DNA of 64,000 bases from Methanococcus voltae (lineage in GTDB: Archaea > AGJL01 > Methanococci > Methanococcales > Methanococcaceae): contig NZ_JAGGMO010000003.1 of NCBI RefSeq assembly GCF_017875395.1, positions 1 to 64,000 of the forward strand. Reading direction: 5' to 3'. Positions 29,311 to 38,710 of the stretch are shown here, one piece after another. The notes below the pieces were generated by a model. That model did not search any database. It was not told the origin of the DNA and saw only the letters and a list, made by a program, of their open reading frames with translations. Each line of letters begins with the position of its first letter. Position 1 is the first letter of the stretch. Position numbers and translations under genes: made by a program.

Positions 29311-30681
29311 TTAATTTTTTAAGTTATTAATTAAACTTTTGGATAATTTTTTAGATAGTGCCATTAAAGCCAATATGGGAGGTTTTCCAATACTTTCGGG
29401 CAATATGGAAGCATCACATATGTACAAATTTTTTATAGGTGTTTCAAATTTTTTATTTACCACTTTGCCAAGTTTACAAGTACCCGATGGATGAGAACCT
29501 CTTGGTATAGTAGAATATACTTTATTAATACCCAAATCTCTTAATATGGGGGTTGCAGTAGCCATTGCCTCCATAAAAGTTTGAACGTCTTTTTCAGACA
29601 TTGGTTTGTATATAGAATTTTCAGACACCGTGCCATTTTCACTATCTTTTATTTTTATCATAAAGCCAAATACGTCTGATTTTTTGATTTTTATATCCTT
29701 TTCACTTTCTTCCAGTATTCTATTATATAATAGCTCGGAATAGTGGCTACTTAAGATGTAATTGCCATAATCTTTGTAAATTGCCATTGGAACTTCTTTA
29801 TTGATGTTGCTATCAATCAAAACCCCCCCAACTGTTACAAAACTATCAATAAATAAATTTTTTCCCAAATCTTCACTAGTTATATTTTCTTTAGCATATA
29901 ACTTTGATAATATCCTAGGGCTATTAACTCCACCTGCACAGAGTACTATGTTTTTCGCTAAAATGCTAAAATTATTATTATTATTATTATTATTATTATT
30001 GGTATTATTATTACTATTTGTATTATTATTGGTAATATTAACATTATTTTCCAAAATAACTTCGAATTTATAATTTTTTTGCTCATTTAACGATACATCA
30101 ATTACTTTTGAATTCAAAATAATTTCAGATTCTTTAACTTCATCATTGGTTACATCTAAAAATTCATAAAAATATGCTCTTGCTTCACAACCTTTATGGG
30201 CGCAAAGTCCACAATTTACACATTTATCGAAGTTTATTAGTTTAGGGGTTTGTTTAAATCCTTTATTTATTAATTCAACCTCGTAGCGTGATAAACACTC
30301 TTCAGGAACTACGGATATGTTAAGTTCTTTTTTAAGTTCTTCATATTCTTCTTCTAAGTTTAAACCTTCGATACTAACTTCTAAAGCATTTCCTACGAAA
30401 TAAGAACCTGCACCCCCAATTCCTTTAGCATATATAGTTTCTACATTATTTTCTTCTTTTTCGATTACATATTCGGGTTTTAAACCACCCATTTCTACAA
30501 TGCCTATTTTTAGATCGTTTTTGTTAGTACTATTATTTTTTAATTGTTTTTTGAGTTCGTTATATACTGAACTTCCAGATACGCCAGCCCCTATGATTAA
30601 AACGTCGTATTTTAGCAGCATATTATTTTTGGTTACGTCACAATTTTTATGAATATTCCTATTCCTTTTTAAATTTGTCAT
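29311..30681 (-). CDS. GMC-type FAD oxidoreductase with internal Cys cluster and Asn repeat
   Basis: The 456-residue protein has an FAD-binding Rossmann start (VLIIGAGVSGSSVYNEL, about 26-42) and the second FAD block VLCAGGVNSPRIL. Its C-terminal GMC domain ends with GSHPSGTCKLG and CDASILPESIGKPPILA. Between them lies a ferredoxin-like C154-x2-C157-x2-C160-x4-C165, which could hold an Fe-S cluster. A run of ten consecutive Asn within a longer Asn/Thr stretch (about 217-242) comes from an AAT repeat. The ATG follows AAGGGACATC. Substrate is unknown. Confidence 0.8.
   Translation of the reverse strand: MTNLKRNRNIHKNCDVTKNNMLLKYDVLIIGAGVSGSSVYNELKKQLKNNSTNKNDLKIGIVEMGGLKPEYVIEKEENNVETIYAKGIGGAGSYFVGNALEVSIEGLNLEEEYEELKKELNISVVPEECLSRYEVELINKGFKQTPKLINFDKCVNCGLCAHKGCEARAYFYEFLDVTNDEVKESEIILNSKVIDVSLNEQKNYKFEVILENNVNITNNNTNSNNNTNNNNNNNNNNFSILAKNIVLCAGGVNSPRILSKLYAKENITSEDLGKNLFIDSFVTVGGVLIDSNINKEVPMAIYKDYGNYILSSHYSELLYNRILEESEKDIKIKKSDVFGFMIKIKDSENGTVSENSIYKPMSEKDVQTFMEAMATATPILRDLGINKVYSTIPRGSHPSGTCKLGKVVNKKFETPIKNLYICDASILPESIGKPPILALMALSKKLSKSLINNLKN
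29971..30000. repeat. ATT/AAT trinucleotide repeat inside the flavoprotein gene
   Basis: About ten ATT triplets in a row (AAT on the coding strand) encode the poly-Asn run, and degenerate copies extend to about 30045. Changes in copy number would keep the reading frame and alter only the length of the Asn loop. Confidence 0.85.
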
Positions 30682-30927
30682 GATGTCCCTTTTCTATTTT
30701 TTAATTTTTATTCTTTGTTTTATTTTTATATTTCCGCATTGATAATTTATATTAGATATTGCATAATTTTAAATAGGTAATTTTATAATAAACTTATCAA
30801 TGTTTTTGAAATTAATAGCAATATTATATAATATATTATATGTTAAACCCTATAATATTATTTTTATTTAATTTGGAGTAATATACTTTCAGTGGAAATT
30901 AACTTAATATCAGACGATATTGCTTAA

Positions 30928-31842
<915 letters not shown>

Positions 31843-31889
31843 ACATTGTAATGGTAAAATAGAAGGATAAGAAACTGAAAATTTTAATG

Positions 31890-31922
31890 TTAATATAATA
31901 TTAATATAATATTAATATAATT
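31890..31922. repeat. 11-bp tandem repeat between prs and mmp7
   Basis: TTAATATAATA occurs at 31890-31900 and 31901-31911, and a third copy with one change occupies 31912-31922. It lies between the convergent ends of prs and mmp7. Confidence 0.75.
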
Positions 31923-32840
31923 TTAAATATTATTTTCAGATTCTTCAAGTACTTCGGACTTTGATTTTAATTTTACAAGAATATAATTCTTAATTAATGA
32001 TTTAGAGATATATGCAATATCTTTTAATACATAATTATCTATTTTTAAATTTTCAATTCTTTCGTGTGACCTGTCATAATCCAATTTTATTCTTAAACCG
32101 TCTAATTGAGTCACAATTGGCATAGGTGCGAATATACCGTGCACATCTGCAATATTTTTTTCTATTTCATCTTTTAAAACCACTGGCGGTATTATAGGAG
32201 GGTCGTAGGATAATTCTAGCCTTTTTTCACCGATTTTCTCAGTGATATTCTCTATCATATTGTCTAGTGCTTTAATTTCAGAGCCCCTTCTTAAACGTTG
32301 GCTACGTCTACCCAAATTTCCAATGTAGGTCTTACCAACTTCAATGTGTTCCGGACCTCCTGTGACAATTACTGGGATATCCACATCAAACAAGTGGATT
32401 TTATCCTCAATACAGCTTTTAAAATTACCCATCACGTATATAGCAAGATCATGCTCTTCGATAAGTCTTTTTTCCTTTTCCTTAATTTGACTTATTGATT
32501 TTCCTGCACCGTGTGATAATCCTATCATATTAGGTTTAGCTCCAAATTTACGGACGTATTCGGAAACGTCACAAGCTATATGGGGCAAATGGTGACGAGA
32601 CAAACTTGGTGCAACCACTGCAATTTCTATTCCTGCCAATGGAGTTTCTACAACCTTACCCTTATAATTTTTTGAAAGGTTTTTGAATTCCGCTATTTCA
32701 TCTTCTGGAAATGCGACAGTCATAAAAACATCCAATTGCATAACGTGCTCTTGAATTATAAACCCGCCCACGTCTTCAATCCATTCTTTTAGCTCGTTGT
32801 GTTTGTAAACTCCGCCTTCATACCTAACTATTTGATACAT
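31923..32840 (-). CDS. mmp7: Methanogenesis marker protein 7
   Basis: The 305-residue protein matches my memory of the methanogen-specific marker 7 family: MYQIVRYEGGVYKHNEL at the N terminus, PSLSRHHLPHIACDVSEYVR near 92 and VTGGPEHIEVGKTYIGNLGRRSQRLRRG near 175. The family occurs with methyl-coenzyme M reductase and has been placed among proteins that assemble with McrC during MCR activation. That role is from recalled literature and not visible here. The ATG follows CGGTGATT. It diverges from the PfkB kinase gene. Confidence 0.88.
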   Translation of the reverse strand: MYQIVRYEGGVYKHNELKEWIEDVGGFIIQEHVMQLDVFMTVAFPEDEIAEFKNLSKNYKGKVVETPLAGIEIAVVAPSLSRHHLPHIACDVSEYVRKFGAKPNMIGLSHGAGKSISQIKEKEKRLIEEHDLAIYVMGNFKSCIEDKIHLFDVDIPVIVTGGPEHIEVGKTYIGNLGRRSQRLRRGSEIKALDNMIENITEKIGEKRLELSYDPPIIPPVVLKDEIEKNIADVHGIFAPMPIVTQLDGLRIKLDYDRSHERIENLKIDNYVLKDIAYISKSLIKNYILVKLKSKSEVLEESENNI

Positions 32841-33029
32841 ATAATCACCGTACTGTAACTATCATAAATTATGCTTATTACGTGTAATCAACATATTGCA
32901 TTTTTTTTATTATACTTGTATATATTTATAATATTTTATAATATTTTTATAATATTTTATGATATTATTTGTTAATCCATACTATAAAACAATTTATAAT
33001 TATATTTGTAATTTATAATATATATCAAA

Positions 33030-33045
33030 TTACATTCAAATGTAA
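33030..33045. promoter_or_regulatory. Hyphenated palindrome TTACATT-CA-AATGTAA
   Basis: Two perfect 7-bp arms are separated by two bases, about 60 bases before the kinase box A and about 100 bases from the presumed mmp7 box A. The form and size fit a dimeric repressor or activator site serving one or both divergent genes. The role is inferred. Confidence 0.45.
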
Positions 33046-33105
33046 AGGGTATAATTATATCTATAGTCGTTTATTAAAGTAATGTTTTAATGTTGACTAA
33101 AATAA

Positions 33106-33113
33106 TTTATATA
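33106..33113 (+). promoter_or_regulatory. Exact box A (TTTATATA), PfkB kinase gene
   Basis: Perfect box A match. Initiation is expected near 33138, giving a leader of about 120 bases. Confidence 0.5.
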
Positions 33114-33258
33114 TTTAAAATAATAATCTTTATGAGATACAAAATACATGTAAAATAACAAACAAATAATTTTAATAGATTTAAATCGTAATTAGAAATA
33201 ATAACATAAAAATTAAAGATAAAAATGCTTGTTATTTTATATACTATTTGGTGATAAT

Positions 33259-34209
33259 TTGGAGAATATAAAAAATAATAACAATTTAAATGGCAATGGT
33301 AAAATAAACGTTGTTGGACACGCTGCAATTGATTATATTTTTGATTTAGATAAATTTCCAGAATTAAATACGTCAGTGCAAATTCCTAGTGCTAAAAAAT
33401 ACTATGGGGGCGCTGCAAGTAACGTGGCAGCACAAATAGCGAACATGGGTGTAAATTCATCATTAATATCTTGCGTAGGTACTGATTTTATCACTTCAGG
33501 ATATGAAGAGTATTTAAAAGAATTAGGAGTCTCTTTAGACTTTGTATATACATCAACCGAAGAAGAAACACCAAAAGCTTGGATATTTACCGATCCTGAT
33601 GCTAATCAAATTACATATTTTTTATGGGGAGCTGCTAAACATTACAAAGAGATAGTTGTACCAGATTTTGACGGGGATATCGTACACTTATCAACAGGAG
33701 ACCCAGAATATAACATCAAATGTGCTAAAAAAGCTAAAGAATTAAACAAACTGGTTTCTTTTGATCCAGGTCAAGATTTAACATTATATAGTGCTGAAAA
33801 TTTAGAGGAAATAATCAACTATGTAGATTTCCTATTTATGAACCATCACGAATTTAGAAGAATAATGGAAACAATAAATAAAACACCTGAAGATATGAAA
33901 AATAAACTAAATTACTTAATTGTAACTTACAATAAAGATGGTAGCCATATATACCACAATGGGAAAGAAATAAAAGTTCCTGCAATTATGGTTGAAGCTA
34001 TGGACCCCACTGGTGCAGGCGACAGCTATAGGGCAGGCTTCTTATCTGCTTACTTAAAAGGATACTCTTTAGAAAATTGCGGTTATGTTGGAGCCTGTGT
34101 AGCATCTTATGTGGTTGAAAAAGTAGGTTGTCAGACAAACTTGCCAAAATGGGATAAAATTACCGATAGATTATCTGAAAAATTAAATTACACGTTAAAA
34201 GAGTTGTAA
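33259..34209 (+). CDS. PfkB-family nucleoside or sugar kinase
   Basis: The 316-residue kinase has the N-terminal signature YGGAASNVAAQIANMG near 54 and the C-terminal ATP-site signature DPTGAGDSYRAGFLSAYLKG near 252, with the catalytic Asp in GAGD. It resembles the archaeal broad-specificity nucleoside kinase typified by MJ0406, but ribokinase-like specificity is possible. The start is TTG at 33259, set by TTGGTGATAAT directly before it. The upstream in-frame ATG at 33229 would cover that site. The N terminus is Asn-rich. Confidence 0.82.
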   Translation: MENIKNNNNLNGNGKINVVGHAAIDYIFDLDKFPELNTSVQIPSAKKYYGGAASNVAAQIANMGVNSSLISCVGTDFITSGYEEYLKELGVSLDFVYTSTEEETPKAWIFTDPDANQITYFLWGAAKHYKEIVVPDFDGDIVHLSTGDPEYNIKCAKKAKELNKLVSFDPGQDLTLYSAENLEEIINYVDFLFMNHHEFRRIMETINKTPEDMKNKLNYLIVTYNKDGSHIYHNGKEIKVPAIMVEAMDPTGAGDSYRAGFLSAYLKGYSLENCGYVGACVASYVVEKVGCQTNLPKWDKITDRLSEKLNYTLKEL

Positions 34210-34319
34210 AATCCATAAAAAATCATAAAACAGATATATTAATAATTATAATAATAAAATTAAATAAAATATTTAATTTCTATTCTTTTGTATTTTAAAT
34301 ATTTGGCATTTTTAAATAT

Positions 34320-35378
34320 TTAGCTATTTTTTAATAACTTTATGATTTCTTCGAGTAATTCATCTAAGTTAATCCTTCCAATTACGTCAGTTACTGGTAG
34401 ATTTAATTTTTTAGAGATATCTCGTAAAATTAAAGATATTTCCTCGTCACTTTCAGAATCAAATAATTTTTTAGAATTTACAGTAACCCCAATTACTTTT
34501 TTACCAGTTAATAATTCTGTAGCCACGATATGCTTGTTTATATCTTCTAAATCTAGCAAATCAGAAGCTAATAGTACGTAATCCGGATTAGACCCCAATA
34601 GAAGAGCAATACTTATTACACTTCCACCCCTTCCAGTTCCAACTTCCAAGGGATTTGCAAAAATACCCGTTTGCCCGGAAACTATCATTAAATCATTTTC
34701 CGTTAAGTTATTTTCCATCTCTATTTTTTTCATAACTCCCAATATGGTAGGTGCCACATGACATATTGGTATTGGTTGGGGGATAACCATTTCATCTGCA
34801 CCACATATCATAGATTGAGGTTCAGTACCTAAAACGCCCAAATTAATTCCTTTGTTTGTTAGCTCATTTTTTAAAGTCATACATGCGGTAAATTTACCTG
34901 ATTGTCTACCAGTACCCACTATTGTAAGGACTTTCGGTTTTATACCCTCTAAACCTTTATAAGCGTAATCTTCGACTTTTTTATATATTTCAGGGTCTGA
35001 AATATCTCTCACTGATACGTTGTGCTTTTTTGCAAGTGTAATCAAACTTTCGTTATTTTCGATTCTTTGCAACCTTGCCATGTTTAATATTTTCTTTCCT
35101 TTTTTAATCTCATTTGATATTGTTTTTTCCCAAATAAGTAATTCTTCATCATCCAATATCTCTTTATTCCAAATAAAACAAGTGTAATCCTTTTTAGTAT
35201 TACCGTCATCAGTATTATTAGTATTGATGCTATTGTTCGTGTTATTATCCTTATTTTTAGTATTTATGTCCTTTGTAAAGTCATTAAATTCTATATCGAC
35301 TATATTTACAAATCCAAATAATTTTATTCCGTCTGCCACTTTGTTATTGTGTGATAATTTTACTTGCTCATTTTTCAT
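34320..35378 (-). CDS. P-loop protein, DUF1611-like
   Basis: The 352-residue protein has an N-terminal Rossmann-like part with an Asn/Asp/Thr-rich insert near residues 37-63. The C-terminal P-loop NTPase domain has GTGRQSGKFTACMTL near 155 and GTEPQSM, IVSGQTGIF and GTGRGGSVIS. This arrangement fits DUF1611 proteins, some of which are linked to amino-acid or glutamate derivative metabolism. Its P-loop is unusual (GRQSGKF), and I cannot assign a substrate. A GGAT precedes the ATG by 5 bases. Confidence 0.55.
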   Translation of the reverse strand: MKNEQVKLSHNNKVADGIKLFGFVNIVDIEFNDFTKDINTKNKDNNTNNSINTNNTDDGNTKKDYTCFIWNKEILDDEELLIWEKTISNEIKKGKKILNMARLQRIENNESLITLAKKHNVSVRDISDPEIYKKVEDYAYKGLEGIKPKVLTIVGTGRQSGKFTACMTLKNELTNKGINLGVLGTEPQSMICGADEMVIPQPIPICHVAPTILGVMKKIEMENNLTENDLMIVSGQTGIFANPLEVGTGRGGSVISIALLLGSNPDYVLLASDLLDLEDINKHIVATELLTGKKVIGVTVNSKKLFDSESDEEISLILRDISKKLNLPVTDVIGRINLDELLEEIIKLLKNS

Positions 35379-35729
35379 AATTATCCTTCTTATGATATCA
35401 AAGATATATTTATTTTATCCGTATTTTACGATAAAATATAGTTTTTTTATAGTTTTTTATAGTTTTTGATTAGTTATTATCATTTATTTTTATAGTTAGT
35501 AGTTATTAACTAATTACTTGTTATTTTATTTTTCAATTAAATATCAAGTTATTATTTTATCATATATCTAAAGTTTTCAATTAAATACTTTTTCATAGTT
35601 AACTAAAATACCCCTAATAAATTGTATTTTAAAAATATGGGGTTTGAAGAGCTTATTTTAATATTGGAGACTTTTTAAGCAGTTGATAAAATAATAGTAT
35701 ATAAAGTTTTCTATTTAATAACAATAGTC

Positions 35730-35739
35730 TTATATATAA
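35730..35739 (+). promoter_or_regulatory. Box A candidate in the long gap
   Basis: TTATATATAA fits box A well. A transcript starting near 35764 would run about 250 bases before the CBS gene, so this could be the promoter of a long leader or of a separate small RNA. Confidence 0.4.
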
Positions 35740-35965
35740 ATTTGAATTTTGATATAATCATGAATGTTATTTTAATATGAAGTCGTATTTAATTATTAGT
35801 TAATAATTAAACTAAAATATAATAATTATTTGATAATTATTTAATAATTATATACTAATTACTTGGTGACATACGCAAATAAGTATATTTAAAATCTTTA
35901 TAAAATCGATATAATAGTAATATACTTACATAAAATTGAAATAAACAATTAAATTCAAGTTAGGG

Positions 35966-35989
35966 TAATAAATATCTAGATATTTATTA
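35966..35989. promoter_or_regulatory. Perfect 24-bp palindrome before the CBS gene
   Basis: TAATAAATATCT is followed by its exact reverse complement AGATATTTATTA. It ends 22 bases before the ATG at 36012 and 13 bases before the GGGAT ribosome binding site. It could be an operator or, in RNA, a hairpin affecting translation. Confidence 0.55.
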
Positions 35990-36011
35990 TAATACTAAAA
36001 ATAGGGATAAT

Positions 36012-36422
36012 ATGGAGCAATTAAATAGCACTATTGAAGAAATAATGATTAAAAATGTAGTATCTGCAAAAACCAGCGAATCTGTTGTTGACGCATTTGA
36101 AAATATGCTTAAAAACAAAGTAAGTTGTTTACCTATAGTAAACGACGATAAGGTTTTAATGGGTATTATAACAACCACAGATGTGGGCTACAATTTAATA
36201 AAAGATGTTTACACTTTAGAAACTACCCTTGAAGAAGTAATGACAAAAGATGTAATATCTGTTAAACCTTCTGAGACAATTAAACAAGCCTTACAAAAAA
36301 TGGATATAAACGGAACTGCTTCAGAAATTATAAATCAGCTTCCTGTAGTTGACGATGATGGAAAATTGATTGGTATAATTTCTGATGGAGATATAATCAG
36401 ATTTATTTCAAAATTAATATAA
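36012..36422 (+). CDS. Two-CBS-domain protein
   Basis: The 136-residue protein consists almost entirely of two CBS domains. The first has [21 protein letters not shown] and GIITTTDVG (about 12-60). The second has [19 protein letters not shown] and [12 protein letters not shown] (about 75-133). CBS pairs bind adenosine nucleotides, SAM or related ligands and regulate partner proteins. It has no output domain of its own. The start ATG follows AGGGAT. The next gene, 415 bases on, is a Na+ symporter, and another CBS gene follows that. Confidence 0.88.
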   Translation: MEQLNSTIEEIMIKNVVSAKTSESVVDAFENMLKNKVSCLPIVNDDKVLMGIITTTDVGYNLIKDVYTLETTLEEVMTKDVISVKPSETIKQALQKMDINGTASEIINQLPVVDDDGKLIGIISDGDIIRFISKLI

Positions 36423-36837
36423 TCTAAGTTCAAATTATTATAGTTTAATCTAACATATTTTTAATTATATTATTTTTTTTAAATTATATCTTCTAAGCGA
36501 TTGATATACTTTTATTATATTGTTTAAGAAATTATTTTTAATATAAGGTTTATTGCACATTATTAAGCGAAATGTCACTTAAATCTCAATAAATATATAT
36601 TACGTATTACAAATAATATATCGAAATACGAATATGAATATAAATATATAAATAATGAAAAAATTACATTTATAATTATAAATAATGATATTAACAAAAT
36701 ATAAAATGAAATAAAATAAATTAAATAAAATAAATAAATTACATCAAAAATATAATGTTACTTAATGTTTTTACAAAACTGATGTGGTGATATTGTATAT
36801 AAACTAAATACATCAAATCATATTGTGAGGAGATATT
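36423..36837. other. Intergenic region before the symporter gene
   Basis: These 415 AT-rich bases contain TATA-like sequences near 36591-36600 and 36643-36651 and A-rich runs. No palindrome longer than a few bases, and no gene with a binding site, stands out. Confidence 0.4.
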
Positions 36838-38382
36838 GTGAGTGCAAGAGAACAATGGGGCTCTAATTTAGGCTTCATAATCGCAGCCATTGGTTCTGCG
36901 GTAGGTTTAGGAAACATATGGCGGTTTCCATACATGGCTTATGAAAATGGTGGAGGGGCTTTCCTTATACCTTATTTAATTGGTTTATTTGTTGTTGGTG
37001 TTACTGTTTTAGCGTTAGAGTTCGTTATAGGACATTCTACAAAGGGTTCTGCACCCCTTGCTTGGAAAAGATTAAACGGTAAATTTGAATGGCTAGGTTG
37101 GCTTTCCGTATTTACTGCGTTTGTAATTACTACTTATTATATGGCAATCCTTGGTTGGGGTATTGCATACTTATACCAGCTTTTATTTATCGGAATACCT
37201 GCAGATATTGGAGGATTCTTCTTCAACGAGATATTACAAATCTCAAGTGGACCTGCTGAAATAGGTACATTCCCATTATTATCGTTAGTATCAGTTGTTC
37301 TTGCGTGGGTTGTAACCTATGTTATTATCAATTCAGGCGTTAAAAAAGGTTTGGAAAGAGCAAACAAGATATTTATGCCCATATTATTCCTTATGACTGT
37401 TGCATTAGTTATAAGAGGATTTACATTACCTGGTGGTATCGATGGTATATTACTCTATGTAACTCCGGATTTCTCAAAAATAACCAACTTAAAAATTTGG
37501 GTTGACGCATTCTGTCAAATATTCTTCTCCTTAAGTTTAGGATTTGGTATTATGATAGCATACTCAAGTTACTTACCTGAAAAAACCGATTTGACAAAAA
37601 GTTCACTTATCGTAGCTTTGTCAAACTCATTCTACTCATTAATTGTAGGTCTTGCAGTATTCGGAACATTAGGATACATGGCATTCCAACAAAACATACC
37701 AATAACTGAAGTTGTTCAACAATCCATTACTTTGGCATTCGTTACATTCCCTACAGCAATTTCATTGATGCCTTTCGGAAGAGAATTTGGTATTATATTC
37801 TTCTTAAGCTTCGTTATTGCAGGTATATCATCAGCATTGTCCTTAATGGAGTCATTTTCATCTGCAATTATCGATAAATTCCAAATCGATAGGAAAAAGA
37901 CTTCATTCATTGTTACAATATTAGGTATTTTAGGAAGTTTAATATTCGTAACTCAATCTGGTTTATACTGGTTAGATATCGTAGATAACTTCATTTCAAA
38001 CGTAACATTACCATTAGTTGGTATATTAGAAGCTATTGCTGCAATATGGTTATTCAAAGGTGAAAAACTTGTTGAATACATCGACAGATTGTCCCCAATT
38101 AAAATGGGTTCATTATGGAAAGTATTTGCAGGTATAATTACACCAGCATCCTTATTAGTATTCTTAGGATTCCACATTCACAGTTTAATTACAACAGGAT
38201 ACGGCGGATATGAAAGCATATTTGTAGCATTAGGTGCTGCAGTTATTCCCACTATGCTTTTGGGTTCAATCATATGTACTGCAGTACCTTGGAAGGAAAA
38301 AATTCAAGACTGGGACAGTTTCAACTACGATAGATTTAAAGAAATTGCAAAAGAAGTATTGAAAAAGGAAGAAAAAATCTAA
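36838..38382 (+). CDS. Neurotransmitter:sodium symporter family amino-acid transporter
   Basis: The 514-residue, 12-span membrane protein belongs to the LeuT/TnaT family, which imports amino acids with Na+. The first span holds the sodium and substrate site GSAVGLGNIWRFPYMAYENG near 18-37. The cytoplasmic GVKKGLERANK loop and the FFSLSLGFGIMIAYSSY span-6 motif near 230 are also typical. The substrate is not determinable, though tryptophan, tyrosine and branched-chain types exist. The start is GTG, set by GAGGAGAT just before it. CBS-domain genes lie on both sides in the same direction. Confidence 0.94.
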   Translation: MSAREQWGSNLGFIIAAIGSAVGLGNIWRFPYMAYENGGGAFLIPYLIGLFVVGVTVLALEFVIGHSTKGSAPLAWKRLNGKFEWLGWLSVFTAFVITTYYMAILGWGIAYLYQLLFIGIPADIGGFFFNEILQISSGPAEIGTFPLLSLVSVVLAWVVTYVIINSGVKKGLERANKIFMPILFLMTVALVIRGFTLPGGIDGILLYVTPDFSKITNLKIWVDAFCQIFFSLSLGFGIMIAYSSYLPEKTDLTKSSLIVALSNSFYSLIVGLAVFGTLGYMAFQQNIPITEVVQQSITLAFVTFPTAISLMPFGREFGIIFFLSFVIAGISSALSLMESFSSAIIDKFQIDRKKTSFIVTILGILGSLIFVTQSGLYWLDIVDNFISNVTLPLVGILEAIAAIWLFKGEKLVEYIDRLSPIKMGSLWKVFAGIITPASLLVFLGFHIHSLITTGYGGYESIFVALGAAVIPTMLLGSIICTAVPWKEKIQDWDSFNYDRFKEIAKEVLKKEEKI

Positions 38383-38710
38383 GTAACCGCGAAATATAAA
38401 ATTATGATTAAATAATGTATTATACTACATTAATTTCATAATATACTTTTTTTAAATATTTTTAATTTTTAAAGTATGGATATTTGAGTTAAATTTAGTA
38501 AAATTATTTAATCCATATATAACTTATTTTAATTTCTTTATTTGTAATTTCGTTATTTTTAATAGTTATCATTCTACCTAAATTCAATTAGATAAATAAA
38601 TATAGTATAATATATAGAAATATTTTCAATAACTCTGTTATTAGCCCTTATTGCGAATAAATACAATAATTGGGTATATTTAGAATAGTAATGAATTTTG
38701 GTGATATTAT
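38383..38710. other. Intergenic region symporter to second CBS gene
   Basis: These 328 AT-rich bases have T-rich tracts after the symporter stop and a weak TATA-like AGTATAATATATAG near 38604. No further gene is seen. Confidence 0.4.

Larger units (their letters stand above)
32841..33258. other. Divergent intergenic region mmp7-PfkB kinase
   Basis: These 418 AT-rich bases hold an exact box A for the kinase at 33106-33113 and a TATA-like TATATTTATA at 32921-32930 usable by mmp7 on the minus strand. A hyphenated palindrome lies between them at 33030-33045. A minus-strand reading frame at 33107-33328 overlaps the promoter and lacks a binding site, so I do not count it. Confidence 0.55.
35379..36011. 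other. 633-base intergenic region before the first CBS gene
   Basis: This is the longest gene-free stretch. It contains a C-run/G-run pair (ACCCC near 35610, GGGGT near 35639) that could form a hairpin, TATA-like sequences at 35696-35706 and 35730-35739, and a perfect palindrome at 35966-35989. No frame with a convincing ribosome binding site is seen, so a small RNA or a long leader is possible. Confidence 0.5.

Noticed and set aside
29801-30073. Plus-strand reading frame with a long poly-Leu stretch
   Set aside because: It is the antisense of the AAT repeat in the flavoprotein gene, has no ribosome binding site and no real domain.
33107-33328. 73-codon minus-strand reading frame before the PfkB kinase
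   Set aside because: It overlaps the box A and the start of the kinase gene, is made of AT-biased residues and lacks a binding site.
35604-35646. Small RNA gene around the C-run/G-run pair
   Set aside because: The only base-paired block is about five G-C pairs, and no conserved fold was recognised. It is left as a possibility in the entry for that gap.
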